Shown: positions 24,899-39,000, counted from the first letter of the stretch. The stretch: 64,000 bases of DNA from Apostichopus japonicus (GCF_037975245.1 NC_092570.1:2067501-2131500), one strand, 5' to 3'. Notes: generated by a model from the letters alone, not told the origin. Numbers and translations: made by a program.

Positions 24899-27800
24899 CC
24901 AGATATATTTTCAAAAGACGCATGTCAAATCATCAGAAAATACAGCTCTAAAGGTCAGGCCATCAGTCTTGCCCCCAAAATATGCCGAGAAAGTCTGATA
25001 ATGCTCACCAATATTCAAATTTAACACGCATTTAACTGCCACTTCAAAGTAGTTTATCCACACTGAGACATGTAATGATCTATTCTTAAAATCCTAAATG
25101 TCTGAGAATAATTTTGAGGACCAAAACCTCCTGGAGAGTTGTTTTGAAAATATCTAGCAGTTTTTATAGCATGGTAAAATTTGGGATTAAAACTGATGAC
25201 CTTCAAAGACTCAATACAAATTCAATTTTAAGACATGCATATTTTAAAACCATCAAAAATTAAACAGAAATCTCTTCTTTCCAGCCAAATTAGGGTTTTG
25301 AGTTTTTGAATTAGATTTGGACTTTAATCAAAAGTAATTGCACCATCTTAACAGAGAAAGTACCTATTTCCTTTAATATTAGTGTGTATAACTATTTATG
25401 TTAAGGATGCTACCTTATTTTACACAATTGTGACACCGACGTGACTTGCCCGTGTTTTATCGTTTGACATTCCTTTGCCCTCCTTTTCGCAATCTCATAA
25501 TACTGCTGGCATACTGGCAGAAACAGTCTGACAGCAGAGAGCAAAACGCAAATCCTTGGAGTAATTCCAAATTTAAATGTGAAACTCGGTAGTATACGGA
25601 CCTGTGATTGAATACATGTTGAACAGATCGCAAGGCGAGACGAGAATCCGTAAAGAGCTACGTTGGATGAATATTTCCCATGGCCCATGTGACAAAATAC
25701 ACCTCTTTCATGAATAATTCATGATGATGAATTTTACACGTTTTACGCTACAGGAGCAACTCGTCTGCTTGTAGGCAGCAGCAGCTTCAAAGAAGTCTCT
25801 ATTCAGGAATACAGTCCTGTCATAAAGTAGATAGAGATGGGACTGCACTGGATTTAATGTAAAGTAAATATTTGGCTTCAACGAAACTATCATGTGAATA
25901 TATTATAAGGATATTCAGTTCCTCAGGTACCGAGAAGGAGCTATTTCTTCCTTTCTCTTTGGTTAGATACTTAGACAGAACTTCCAACAAAAGGAAGGGA
26001 TGTTGTCATGGCAGCCAATGTGACATTTAATTGAGTTATCATTGTAATTCATGTGTTAATTTTCATTAATTAAAAGTTCTGAAAAATTGCAAACTTCTTG
26101 TGTGTCATTTGAAATCACAACTTTTGCTATAATCTTGGTGTTGTCTATACAGTAACATAACCTAGATACATACTAACAGTGGTTGATTAAACGGTCATCA
26201 AGAAATAACTTCCTGGCAAAACTCATCCTTTCATGGCTGAATATGCCACTCCTGCATTTATAGGTGACCTTTCATGATGCAAATGAAGGGAAGGGGGTTT
26301 AGGTGAAGAAATTTATGTGCATGACACCCTGCAGAAAACTCCAACTATTAGAGTGAATAAAGACATGCATACCCAACAATGACAACATCGTACGAAACGG
26401 TTTGGAATGATAACAGTTTACGTCAGTTTGGGAACGGGATATGAGAGATGTAGGGTTAATTTGCAACAAAGATGTTGATTTTCATTCCCCACCCACCCTG
26501 CCTCCTCCTCACACACACTCATACACTATTATCCTTATATATCATCAATTTCAATAATCTTTCGAACCACTTCTCTATATCTTAAACTTTTCAAATGAGT
26601 CAGAGGTGGTGGTAAAAAAGCCAACATTTCTTAGACTCTTGTTTTGGAATCCACTGCCCTAATTACAGCTTCCATTCTGAAATCAATCTAGAAACCTAAC
26701 TTAGTATAGATATATATATACTCTACTCAGAGGAAGAGGCCCGCCATTTCTTTTGGCTTGTGCGAAACATTATAATGCCATGCACAGATCACTCACGGCC
26801 GCTAGTACAACAGAGGCAGACGCAGTGTGGATAGTGAGTATGTCTGTACCAACACCTAGGCCTCTCGACTAAATTCATAGCTCCTGGGGAACAACATTAG
26901 CTGTCTCACATGTTTACCTTATCATGATTAAGTCCAGTTCTCGACAAGTGGCATGCATGTAGCTTAGCTGCAGAGTTGCACTGCCTGGCAAAACTGATAG
27001 ACGAGGTACAGTACCATTAATCATCTGGCAACAATGCAGGAGGGGTGAAGGGGGATGAGGGGGGGTGAGGGGATGGAGAATCCGAGACGATAATCGTGCG
27101 GTGAGACAATATAATTTTGAAATTGGATATTTAATGTGGATGTTTAATATAACTTGCTTTGTGTTGCTATTTTTTTGTTTATCAACTTGGTCCCTGCATC
27201 TAAACGGCAAAACAACCATACTAATCTAATACACAGCCTAGGGACCATAGATTTGATTCCTCCATGTTCACCCCTTTCCCAAAATAATACTGACCATTTA
27301 AATTTCCAAGCTATGGCTGGCTGTCTGTCTGCAATATAATTGTCTCATGCTACACAATTACACAAATTAGTAGTGGGAATTGTTTAATATACTGAGATAT
27401 AAAAAAAAATCATTTTGCAATTTGATTTAATTTTTCATTATATACATTGATCATCACAATTAACAAAATATTAGCATAAAGCTGAAAACATGAACTTGTA
27501 CATCAACTAATACAAAAATTGTTAATACGGGTCCATTATGACGGGACTGTACTATGCTAAATGTAACCTTTGACAGAGCTATGTGTTTATTCCTGTTGCT
27601 GTATTGACTGTGTATTTACAATAACATTTTAAACCTTTGCAATGATTGAGATATTTTCCTGGTCTAAAATGTTTTCATACAAGACTTCCCTAAAACCTTC
27701 TCGTGTATGTGCGAGATAAAAATCTGAAAAATGTTATCAGGGAAGTGACATTAATCACAAACAAGTAAACAAATCCTCATCCAGCCCTATGTTAGCAGCA

Positions 27801-28179
27801 CAGTGCCATTGTTAGGTATAAAGCCTGGACTATTCAAGCTCATCTACTCGAGATGTATTCTTACCATTTCTTAATCAACTATCATTACTTACACAACTTT
27901 TTTTCCAGTACAGGTTAGAATCTCTAATTAACTCAAAAGAAACTGCACATTTTTAAACCAACTTTTCTCTCCTTCTTTGTCTCCTTCTTAGACTTCTTTT
28001 TTTGAACAGCAATGAGTGGACGCTGGGTGTAAAATCTATCGCTGATGAACAGCTGTTAAGGATATGATGCATGAGAGAGTTTATTGGCGCTCTAATGACC
28101 AACTCCATCGTAAGTGGCTCATCCATGCTTACCCGCTGTATCGGCTGTCTGCTGGCTAGTTCATTATCATATGAACAGG
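24899..28179. other. Intronic DNA without a supported gene
   Basis: A CpG-richer block lies at 25.40-25.90 kb, carrying two short minus-strand frames with no recognisable domain. A smaller one lies near 26.75-26.85 kb. There is a TA run near 26710 and a G-rich tract near 27040-27075. Confidence 0.45.
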
Positions 28180-30090
28180 ACAGACCTTTCCCCTTAATTC
28201 AAAGACATAGGGACACTGTAGCAGTGTCATTATAAGTACAACAGTGTACTATATGCTTAATATACCACTGCTGGGAGTATTGTAACACAAATGTATATGC
28301 ATTAAATGCTACGACGAGAACATTTCAAAATGTGCTTGAAATAAGAAATGTCGAACATGATTGAACATGATCTTCATAAGAGAACTTTGTTTCAAAGACA
28401 AGAATGTGGCTGACTTGATTCGGACCAGAATTATAGTGTAGTATGTGTCGTTAAGCCAACTTTATATGTGCTGGGTAAAGTTTGAATGTAAAATTGCTGG
28501 AAGTATTTAAATACAACGTAAATGTATGTATGTATATTAGATCCTCCTGCAAGCAGGAACTCGCGAAGAAGCCTCATTGGCTTATCAAAGCCGCAAGCTG
28601 ACCGGAGTCAGTCTCTTACATTCATATTTAACGTCCATGACTATGAATTGTCAATTGTCAACAACTCTGTAACTGGACGACATACATTAATCTTGGAGTG
28701 ACTCGAACAGGGAACCTTATGGTTGGAAGGCACTGGCGTTCACAAACACTTTCACAATCAAACACTTTGGTAGATCTTCACCGCAAGAAGGAGAACATAA
28801 AACATATATTTGACATAATAAATGTTAAAAATTGCCATATGAATATAACAGGTTCCTTCAAAGACAGAAAGCTGACTGATCCAGATGGCTATGATAAGTA
28901 ATACAATGTCATTAAGCCAACTGATATGTACGGGGCATATATTTATGTATTACATCATTGCCAGAATTAGTGTTTATCAACCATCACTGTACATTATTTG
29001 ACAAGTACAAGTAGATATTTTTTTGTCAGAAATTGAGGTTCTTTGACAAACTAGAAGAAGTATTATATCAAAATATGTTTCACATAACTGCATATGAACA
29101 GGTTCTTTATAAAAAATTTAAAAAAAGACAAACAGCTGATTTGATTCAGACAGACAACAAGAACTAAGCTATGATAAATGCCATGTCCTTAAGCCATCTA
29201 TTTATAAACAAATAAACAATTTGAGATAATTTGACAATTTCATGAAGATGATTCAAAACATGTCTCAAATAACTGCAATACGAACAGGTTCTTAAATGAA
29301 GAGAGACACATACCACGAAATACACTATATGATAATGCACATGTGTCATTAAGCCATCTAATGTGTGCACTGTACATTATGCATATCGTACCACTGCTAC
29401 AAATTGAGATTCTTTGACTGTAAGCTAGAAGAGAAGATTATTTCAAAACATGTTTCTAATAACAAATGAACAGGTTCTTAAAGAAAGACACAGCTGATTT
29501 GATTCAGACCACTGAATATACTAAGATAATGCACAGTGCCATTAAGCCATCTAATATGTGCACTGTGCACAGTATGCATATTGTACCACTGCTAGAATTC
29601 TTTATAAACTAACTTTACATAATAACAATTTGAGATTCTTTGATGGCTAAAAGTAAAACTCTTTCAAAACAAGTTTAAAATAAATAAATGCTAGAAGCAT
29701 TATCATGTGAGAGAACAGGTTCCTTTTAAGGTTCATAATTAAAGCGATTTGATTCCAATAACAATAGACTAAAACACAATAAGAACACTGCAGTATCAAC
29801 ACAAGCCAACCTTAATGTAAGTACCTATAGTGACGAGTATGCAATATTATGTAGTAACGACTGCAAGTGTTTATGAAAACATAACTTGCAAATGAGCATT
29901 AACAATTTGTTATTCTTTTGACAGTTTAAGGAAAATGTCTGCAAAGACTTAACAAAATGTTGAGTACCATCATATGAGCAAAAACCAACTATTTGACTGC
30001 AGTGTCATTATAAAGCCAACTTCATATATTGTGTACAGTCACTATTGGACTCTATGTACCACTGCTGGAAGTACACAAATGAACACAAAC
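28180..30090. repeat. Diverged long-period tandem array, about 160-280 bp units, interrupted by a SINE
   Basis: A core (A/T)AAGCCA(A/T)CT followed by ATATGTGCACTG-like text recurs near 28452, 28912, 29191, 29351, 29543, 29803 and 30013. The phrases GAACAGGTTCTT, GCTGATTTGATTCAGACC, GTACCACTGCTGGAA and TTGAGATTCTTTGAC recur between them. Spacing is irregular (about 160-280 bp once the SINE at 28522-28740 is removed) and divergence is high, so this is an old array. Confidence 0.75.
28522..28740 (-). mobile_element. tRNA-derived SINE, copy 1 (5' end truncated)
   Basis: Read on the minus strand, it has the B-box part of a tRNA-like head (an altered GTTCGAGTCACTCC), a unique body including GGTCAGCTTGCGGCTTTGAT and CGCGAGTTCCTGCTTGCAGG, and an ATAC/ATGT-repeat tail at 28522-28535. 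It matches the full copy at 46.9 kb over most of its length but loses the A-box end near 28740. It sits inside the older 28-30 kb tandem array. Confidence 0.82.
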
Positions 30091-30149
30091 AATTTGTGTG
30101 ACAAAGGGAAGGGAATGCGGGGCCTCGTGGTGATGACAGAAAGCAAAAT

Positions 30150-31227
30150 GATAGGATAACATTTGATGATCTTGATGTTTCCCTGTGTTATCAGAGTAAT
30201 TAAGTCAAAACGGTACATGTCACCAAGTACCATGCATATTCATGTCATTTTGATGTTTCCCTATGCTATCATAGTAATTAAGTCAAAACTGAACAGGTCA
30301 CCAAGTACCATGCATATTCATGTGATTTTGATGTTTTCCCTGTGTTATCAGGGTAATTAAGTCATAACTGTACAGGTCACCAAGTACCATGCATATTCAT
30401 ATGATTTTGATGTTTTCCCTGTGTTGTCAGAGTAATTAAGTCATAACTGTACAGGTCACCAAGTCCATGCATATTCATGTGATTTTGATGTTTTCCCTGT
30501 GTTATCAGAGTAATTAAGGCAAACCTGTACAGATCACCAAGTACCATGCATATTCATGTGATGTTGATGTTATCCCTGTGCTATCCATACCAGTAGTAAG
30601 TCAAAACTGTCACCAAGTACCATGCATATTCATGTAATTTTGATGTTATCCCTGTGCTATCATACCGGTAGTAAGTCAAAACTGTACAGGTCACCAAGTA
30701 CCATGCATATTTATGTGATTTTGATGTTTTATCCCATATGCTATCATACCGGTAGTATGGCAAAACTGTACAGGTCACCAAGTACCATGCAAAATGATAG
30801 GATAACATCATTTGATAATTTTGATGTTTTCCCTGTGTTATCAGAGCAATTAAGTCAAAACTTTACAGGTCACCAAGTACCATGCATATTCATGTAATTT
30901 TGATGTTATCCCTGTGCTATCATACCGGTAGTATGGCAAAACTGTACAGGTCACCAAGTACCATGCAAAATGATAGGATAACATTTGATAATTTTGATGT
31001 TTTCCCTGTGTTATCAGAGCAATTAAGTCAAAACTTTACAGGTCACCAAGTACCATGCATATTCATGTAATTTTGATGTTTTCCCTGTGTTATCAGAGCA
31101 ATTAAGTCAAAACTGTACAGGTCACCAAGTACCATGCATATTCATGTAATTTTGATGTTATCCCTGTGCTATCATACCGGTAGTAAGGCAAAACTGTACA
31201 GGTCACCAAGTACCATGCATATTCATA
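30150..31227. repeat. Minisatellite, 76-94 bp unit, about 13 copies with a higher-order period
   Basis: CAGGTCACCAAGTACCATGC recurs about 13 times. Units continue ATATTCATGTGATTTTGATG, then TTTTCCCTGTGTTATCAGAG or a TACCGGTAGTA variant. Two variant units alternate in 30.70-31.05 kb, giving a duplicated block of about 178 bp. The repeated GATAGGATAACATTTGATAA insert marks that higher-order unit. All open frames here derive from the repeat. Confidence 0.93.
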
Positions 31228-32241
31228 CACCATGCTATTACTGGATCGTTCCATCCTTACATGGCTATTCATGTTACACATGCTCATGAAACATCAAACA
31301 AGTATAACAGATGTTCGAAAGATAAAAAACTTATTGGGTAACATCGTGTCACGGCACTTTGACAAGGTGAGAACAGCACACCTCAGGGGGTGAATAAAGA
31401 GAAGTGCCTAAGGATAATGTGACCTTTTAACTTCTTCTTCTTTTCTTCCCTCTATATGTATTTTGTAACAGCTACTGATTATGTTAATGACAGTGCAGCA
31501 ATGACACATCTCAATGGGCTTCTATCTTGTTTCATTTATAAAACAGAATGATAAAAACATTTTAACATAAATATATTTCATCTTCATATTCTGGTACTAT
31601 AACTATACCACTTCTTCAATAAAAATGTAAATTCTCCAATTTAGAATTTAATTACCCTTTTTTTCATCCCCTCCTATAACTTTATTGATCCTTACATTCC
31701 TGCCTTTCATGAAAAGTATGCCCGGTCATGTCTGCGAAACCATACACTGACTAACCTGGGGCTACCAAGAGGACATGCAGATAATCATACATATATACAT
31801 ATATATAAAAAACTACATAAGTCTTATGTATATTGTTCCAGCTTTTTTCACTATAAATATCTCTAAAAAGTCGGTTCTGTCTCTCCGTATTCAATGCACA
31901 CATATATATGAACTCAATTCATTAAACAGCATGATGAAGCCGTGAACGAGTTGTCAGACTAAAGGGACATTCACAAAGAGTCTCGGCAGAAATGAATAAA
32001 CTAGCTGTAAGGTTCTCTCTCTCTCTCCCCCTATTTGTGTTATAACACGCAAGGAATGTGCCGTCATTTTACGTGGGGGAAAAATTTACCACTGTTGCAC
32101 AACCAAATAAATACCAAGCATTCCACCGAAATTCACCGCCAATGAATCTGGGCGACCTCTCGACCCCACGTCTTAATCCATTCACTTCGTTCTCTGCTTT
32201 CCTTTCTCCTTTGATGCCGGACAGGAGATAAGGGCAAATGT

Positions 32242-32270
32242 AGTATATATATATATTTATATATATATAG
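32242..32270. repeat. TA microsatellite
   Basis: An interrupted TA dinucleotide run. Confidence 0.85.
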
Positions 32271-33190
32271 GTAATGTGCATGCTGTTAGGCTGCTGGCAC
32301 TAGTGAAAAACATGAAACAGGTTTTAACATTACGACCGCATTATACGCAGAGTGTGCGGATGTGCTGTTATTTTTTTTCTCCTGGGTCCTATCCTGGACT
32401 AACCGGTTCAACAATCGGATGTGGATGGAGATGTATAAATTCCTTGCGATTTATGTGTACCTAACGAGACAAATCATCGGCATCTTTTTTTTTTTGGCAT
32501 GCTAAAATCGGATCCGTTAGCTGACAGAAATAGCAGCTCTCTATGACAGAGACGATTTAGATTTAGTATGACGGTGATAATTGCTCCCAGGATGATACCC
32601 ACTACCAAGCTCGCAACTGCTGGCCTCCACCAGATGTTATTGACAAAGTTTACAAGTCACAATCTGTACGTGCACTATATTATCATGGTCATACCAACAT
32701 GTACTGTGGATATCAGTTGTATTGCTTGAAGGAGACATAAACCCAACCACCATCTTTACCTTTATATAATAGAGATCTTTGTGATAAACAACTCCTGCCC
32801 CCTCTGCTAGTTTTTAAAATATGCTATATTATTTTGTTCAGTTCTTATTTGTTGTAGCCCTTAATTAATTGTGCTTAAATGTAAATTTATCCAATGTGCT
32901 AGTGGCGAATGTGTTCAAACTTAATTGAATCATTAAAACTTTGATAATTTAATATTCAGTTTGGTAAAAACAAAATTTCGTTCAATTTCTTTTGGGTGGA
33001 TAGTTTGACTATTCCATAATGGTCTAAATTGTCAGTTTTCATTAATTTACAGTATCAGTGAAAACTAAGTGGAAAAAAAACATATTTTCAAATGACCTTT
33101 AACACAATATCAATATCATAATCAGTTAATAACCTGAACTTACAAAGAGTTGATTACATACGCTCAGTGTGCGCATTGAATACCGTTCAG

Positions 33191-33220
33191 GTATATACAT
33201 ATATATATATATATATATAC
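33191..33220. repeat. TA microsatellite
   Basis: GTATATACA followed by an uninterrupted AT run. Confidence 0.85.
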
Positions 33221-34006
33221 AGTTCCTGCCACAACTGGTTTGTCTGTGTACATCACCAAGTTTCACTTACTCAGCTGATGTGTGCATCATATCCATCAGC
33301 ATGATCAGATGGTATATAAGTACCACCACCATGTTCCGCCTTACAACCAGCGTACCTACCTACCTACGTATGTACGTAACAAACCTGCTAGCTATTCTTC
33401 TTTATGCACTATTCAGAATTGATTACACATCAAGCACTGCCAGTGATGGCTAAAAGGTCTTTGCTACATCCAAAACGGAAGTAATAAGGACCGCTCAAAA
33501 AATGAATAATTCATGGCATTGCTACTGATATACTCTCTGAGTGCAATATTCCCCCGTTATCAAATCAGTTGTGAATTATTGCTGTAATTTTATAGCCTGC
33601 GGAAGATTTCTATGATTGTTCAGAGGCACTACCCAGCCATCGATGGCGAAGACGAGAGACTAACGTCTAGATATTCCTTGCACTGCATTCTACCTTACAC
33701 ATGTCCTCTAGGGTTAAGTCAACAGTTTCCCTCTTTTGAGGCTTAGTTTGCTTAATAAATTTCATTCATCCATGCCAATACCTGTTAAACATGGCTTTGC
33801 ACAGACGACAAAATCTGTGGCTCTTCAAATCTGAGCAAAATATCCTTGATAAGGAAGAATACAAAAACGGAAATATATTTTAGTAATGATAAGTCAATTA
33901 AGTATGTTTAGTATGTGTTTGTTGGCATTATATTGATATACAATGACACAAAAGTTGTAGCTATATTTGTAGGTTATATAGGTATATGTAGGTGCCTATG
34001 TAGGTT

Positions 34007-34184
34007 ATGTATGTATGTATTTTAGATCCTCCTGCAAGTAGGAAGTCTTGAAGAAGCCTCATTGGCTTATCAAAGCCGCAAGCTGACCGAAGTCAGTCTC
34101 TTACTTTCATATTTAACATCCATGACTATGAATTGTCAACAACTCTGTAAACTGGACGACATACATTAATCTTGGAGTGACTCG
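34007..34184 (-). mobile_element. tRNA-derived SINE, copy 2 (truncated at the B box)
   Basis: The same family and orientation as the copies at 28.5 and 46.9 kb. The minus-strand body and the ATAC-repeat tail (34007-34020) are present. The tRNA-like head is cut just after CGAGTCACTCC. The adjacent plus-strand phrase GGAGTGACTCGTC is then repeated three times (34174-34227) with small changes, a local duplication at the breakpoint. Confidence 0.8.
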
Positions 34185-35819
34185 TCCATAGATTGGAGTG
34201 ACTTGTCAATGGAGTGACTCGTCAATAGCATATATACCCAGGTTAAAATGATTGCAGCATCCAAAGAGTAGTTCTTATTCTGGTGTATTAAATACACAGT
34301 GCCAATACCTAGGAGGGGGGGGGGGAGGGGCGGAGGAAGGATGGAGAAGGAACAGGAGACGGTCAAACAGTCTTCATACTAATATCAAATGGAATGGACA
34401 AATATCGTAGTGACATCAAAACGTGAGAACCCATTGCAAAACACTAATCTATTGTTGTGGAACCAACTATGCACATTTCCGGTCCAGGATACCCTAATGA
34501 TGAAGAAGTAACTTCATTATATTTGCATAAGACCTAATTTTTTTTTTAATTTGGATTTTGGATGTAATCAATTAACAATGATTACAGTGCTGTCACAGAT
34601 CTACAATAATTTTAATTGACAAAGACTTTAACTTGGAAAGTGTATCAGTCTGATCTATTACAAGAGTAAATACTTAGATATAGGTAAACAGCTGAACTAT
34701 TGATTTCGTTTTATGACTCTAGCCTCATGAAGGAATCGGGTTGAAAGCCTTAAGGAAGTTTTCAAGACCGTTATTAAAAAAAGAAAATTACCTTTGTTAT
34801 AGGCGATAATGCAATTATTGTTTAGGAAAATTAACTTCATAGGCTTCGACATAGATAATAAAAGTTGAAAATGTATTAAATAGAAACCTTTAACAGTTAA
34901 CTGTCATTTCTAATGTGCTGTGTAATTAGAGATATCATTCTTCAAATACAGATAAGTAACCATTCGTGGCCTGCAAACCAAGAAACCAAAATAAAAACAG
35001 AAGAAATAAAAAAAAATCACAACAACAATATACAAACACAAACAAATAAACGAAGCAATTGATCACCGCAGCGCTAGGCTACAGGCATTTCCAAGAAAGA
35101 ATTTTGAAGCTCTCATGTAGAAGTCAAGTTTCTCATTCTTTAACATTTCCAACGTCTGAGAGCAAAACAAATCTTTGTGTTACGGGAAAAGCAACAATTA
35201 ATGCAAAAATAGGATCAGTGGAGGTGGGGGTGGGGAAGACAATTTGTAAACAATGTGAAGTAGTGTTTCCATGAAGAGGCCAGATACGATGTAAGACAGC
35301 ATGATCCTTTCTTATCCTTCAAAGGTCATCTTTATTTGTCTTCAGAAACATTGGCAATCCAAAATTCCTAATAGTTTTTTTACTATTCAAATCCTTGAAA
35401 AGGTGTTCCCAGAAATTATAGTTAGTCATGTCCTATTAAATAACAATTAGTCCAAGAAGGGGGATTCAATGGAGGTTGGATTGGTATCTTACGACTATTC
35501 AAAGAAATCTCAAGTAGTGATTCCGTTAAGAGGTCAGGCATTTAAATGTCTAAGGTGACACATCTCAATGTCTTGGAAAAGCTTGTAGTGTAAGGTCCAA
35601 ACTTACAGGAAAAATACTTGTAACAAACTTAGCCCCTGACAATATGTAAAAATAGGGGGGGGGGAAGTAGAGGGGGGCTACACTGATATGACCTTCAGAG
35701 GGATTGGAAGACTTGATGATATTTTCCAAATGCAGCATTGTGATTGATCTACCTAACACATCAACCATTGAACTCACAGATATTATAAAACTTACTGGTT
35801 TATATATTTACGAGTGACC

Positions 35820-36059
35820 CACTTACCTGTCTCCCCACAACCTATGCACCGCATTCTACCGTGTCTTGAATGCCCTGGTAATCTTTTAACACTGTACACC
35901 CTCACTGGCCCTAATGGCCTTCCTTCATTTTTCTACCCACAAAGTGTCTCACTGTGTTTTTCGGAGTTAGGAAAATTTTCGCGAAAATGTTAAAAGATTA
36001 CCAGGGCATTCTAGACACGGTAGAATGCGGTGCATAGGTTGTGGGGAGACAGGTAAGTG
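35820..36059. mobile_element. Foldback / MITE-like element with 71-bp near-perfect inverted arms
   Basis: Seen: left arm 35820-35890 (begins CACTTACCTGTCTCCCC) and right arm 35989-36059 (ends GGGGAGACAGGTAAGTG) are reverse complements with 70 of 71 positions matching, around a 98-bp loop. Weaker symmetry continues outward (TAAATA-like text on both sides), so the true ends may be near 35804 and 36075. The loop contains the palindrome ATTTTCGCGAAAAT. No coding capacity. Related single-arm sequences occur at 42662-42720 and about 59100-59264, showing a dispersed family. The superfamily is unknown. Confidence 0.85.
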
Positions 36060-39000
36060 GGGAACGAAGTAAATATGCTCCCATCCCATCTAAACTGTTC
36101 CTAAACCTATAGATCTGGTTTTCAGTTTATAAAAGCCCAACAAGAATATAATAAGAGACATACATGTGCCAGAGCGGATAATGATACAAGTAGTTTTGAG
36201 GGTCTTTTTGGTGAAGACCTAGGCAATGATACATGCAAGTGGTTACACTTCAGATAATGCAGCCTACTGTAACAGAACGCTATACCTACACTGCCTGTCC
36301 CAAATGTTAGGTACAATTTTTCCTAGCAAGGTTACAGCCCTATGATCTGTTGGAAGGAATTCAGAACTGTCCGTCAACATAATCCTGTCAGCGAATGAGC
36401 TAACAAAGTCTGGTTTCGTTATGTAAATATGACTCTTAGCTTAAAATCCAATTTTAGAACAAAAATATATTGTCAATAGGTTTATGAAGGAGGAAGTACA
36501 GAAATAAAGACAATCTGGGGATAAAGGACATCTTGGAAATTCCTGATAAACGCTTTACCCTCTATAAAAGATGTTACATCACTTTTCATGAAAGAAATAA
36601 GACTTCCATGGCCTCTTTTGTAAGTTATAGCAGGTCACACAGGTGCACTTGTCTTTGCTTGAGGCATTTACTGATTATAACACTCTAATTTGATACCAGT
36701 AGCCAGAGCTTAGTAATCAGATATCTCTATATATATACTATGTACATGTACAATTGGAATCACCACTGGGGCAATGACTTACTATACACTCCCAAAATAT
36801 AAATATTCATATGTTTCTAATGCAAAAATGAATAACATGAATATTGATAAGTAACTATTCTTAGCCCAGTTGGAACAATTTTGGAATGTTAGCACTACTC
36901 TATACTATCCTCTCATATCATGGCTTCTTCATACTTCTCATACTGATCTGTGTGAGTGTACCTTGAGGCAATTTACATGAAAAAACTTACATAAAGAACA
37001 AAATACTCTCTCTTAATCCTGGTTTGTTTGCAGTCAATGAAGGCAAATGCTAAGTTAGATGACTTCTCCAGAAATTACCACATCAACCCCTCGGAGGGGC
37101 CAAGAAAATCCTAACGACACATCTCTTTTACAAGATTTGCCCCGATGCCTCATTTAAAAATATGGCAGGTCTTCTCACCTCTGCTTCTAACATACTATCT
37201 GAGGTGTTCATCACCCTGGGGATATACCACAAATCTTGAGGCCAACTACCTGCATGTCATATACAAAGGTGTTGGAATAACGTCCAACCCATTCTTTTCC
37301 TTTTTCCTTCTTACTTTTCTGTAGTGGAAGATGTGAACATTTTATGAACTACTGAAACCTTACGCCTGGTATTAAAGTAATTTTTACCAAACTTACCGAG
37401 TAGAACTTAAACTAAGATTGCAAGTGATCAAACTAAGGGACTGTGTTAATTTTTTGTGTTCATTAAATGAAGGTTAATGAAGTTAATTCCGAACTACATT
37501 TCTATGGGATTTTACTGTCAAATATATAACAATGAAAAAAACACCTCAGAAAGCAGGATATATAATACAAACATGGGTTAAAATCCCCCCGAATCTCGTG
37601 AAAATCCACACCACTTTCTGTGTAGGGGTATTTGTGTCCAAAGTTTAACATGTAACAAGTGGGCAACTAAATTAGTTGATGCTTCCCTTTCAATGATCCA
37701 AATGGAGGCACTGGGGCCTTGAAACAAGCAGCACATTTGGTGCACCTTGGATGAAATTAGATCTTTTGCAATCAAGAGGATATGCGCCTTCGGCACTTAA
37801 AACCTGGTAGAGCCCCCCATGAAGCCATGAATTCATTGGTGCACATGTTCCAAGCTGGTGAACCAGTTGGCCACTTATCCTCCCATTGCTGTCTGCCAAT
37901 ATTCCATATTCCATATTCCATACAAGAGTTACTGAACTGGATATACTGATAGTGAATAATCCAATGCAAGCCTCTCACCAACCTTTCCTTTGTAGTCTAT
38001 ACACTTCCAACGGCTGGGACATCCTACAGTTATTAAGTTTTGGATGGAATTTGTCCGTATGTGTCCTAAATGTCAGTCGGTTCATGTTAAGTGGTTTGAC
38101 CTTAACAGAGACACAACAGGGAAGCGATTAATTAAGATAAGTAATATATGTCAGGATCCCACCCGTTTGCCCTTTTAATGTTTAAAAAACTGTCAGTCTC
38201 AGAGGTGTGTGATATGTTATATTTCAACTTTTTTTCTCCAAAATCATACTTTATTAAAGTCGAAATGTACATTTTAAGATGCTATGATGTATACTGTAGG
38301 TACTGAATGTAGCAGTCTTATAGGAGAGTAAGTTAGAGTTAACCATTTGGGCCTTTTCATTTTTTCCCCAAACTATAAAAAGATTAAAATGCTTTAACAT
38401 GAAGTCTCTCCAAAAAAAAAAAATCTCCCAAATCTTGATCATTGCTTCATCAAATTTTCATACTCCAGAGAGGCACATCGGAAGAGACAAACTTCCGACA
38501 TGAGGGTGTATTTTCCGGAAACGTGAAGATGATGAGAAAGAGACCGATTCTATAAACACGCAATCGCCTCTCATCACATTGGTATCTTGTTTTCATCACT
38601 TGTTTTGTTTTGCACGGGCTCAAACCCAGCAAGAGCCCAGGATACGATATCCGTGGTACATGCACGCCAATTACGCGATATCATAATTCATCGATCCGGA
38701 CAATTATTAAGGAGGAAATGAGTGGCTATATACCAACCAACAAATGAAAAAGATGAATCTATAGAATGCAGATTATTTGGGTTGAGATCACCACGGAAGG
38801 TTTTCCCGAGAAACCATTTCGTCTCGGGTTGCGTCGATCTCAGGTAACTAATTATATTTCTCTATTGCTCTCTTCCTGTATGATACATTTAATACGTACA
38901 CAATTTACATTAGACTATATATATATATACACACATGTTACATAATGAATTATTGTTATTCAATATCATGTTACAATGCTTTGATATTATCGTAGCATGA

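Larger units (their letters stand above)
31228..35803. other. Intronic DNA with a SINE copy and microsatellites
   Basis: Contains TA-type runs at 32242-32270 and 33191-33220, the SINE at 34.0 kb and a G10-type run near 34315. A CpG-richer stretch lies at about 31.95-32.45 kb. No gene is supported. Confidence 0.5.

Noticed and set aside
25410-25688. Minus-strand frame with VCQQYYEIAKRRAKEC
   Set aside because: Considered as the upstream NALF exon. The CxxC and EKYEEF landmarks are absent and the frame ends without a suitable donor.
16724-31227. CRISPR array interpretation of the tandem repeats
   Set aside because: Units are contiguous without unique spacers, the DNA is eukaryotic, and no cas-like genes are present.
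30581-31287. Repeated frames on both strands with HIHVILM / YAWYLVTCTVL
   Set aside because: Artefacts of the 76-94 bp tandem repeat.
37578-37981. Three overlapping minus-strand frames
   Set aside because: None resembles a known protein and none is bounded by good splice sites.
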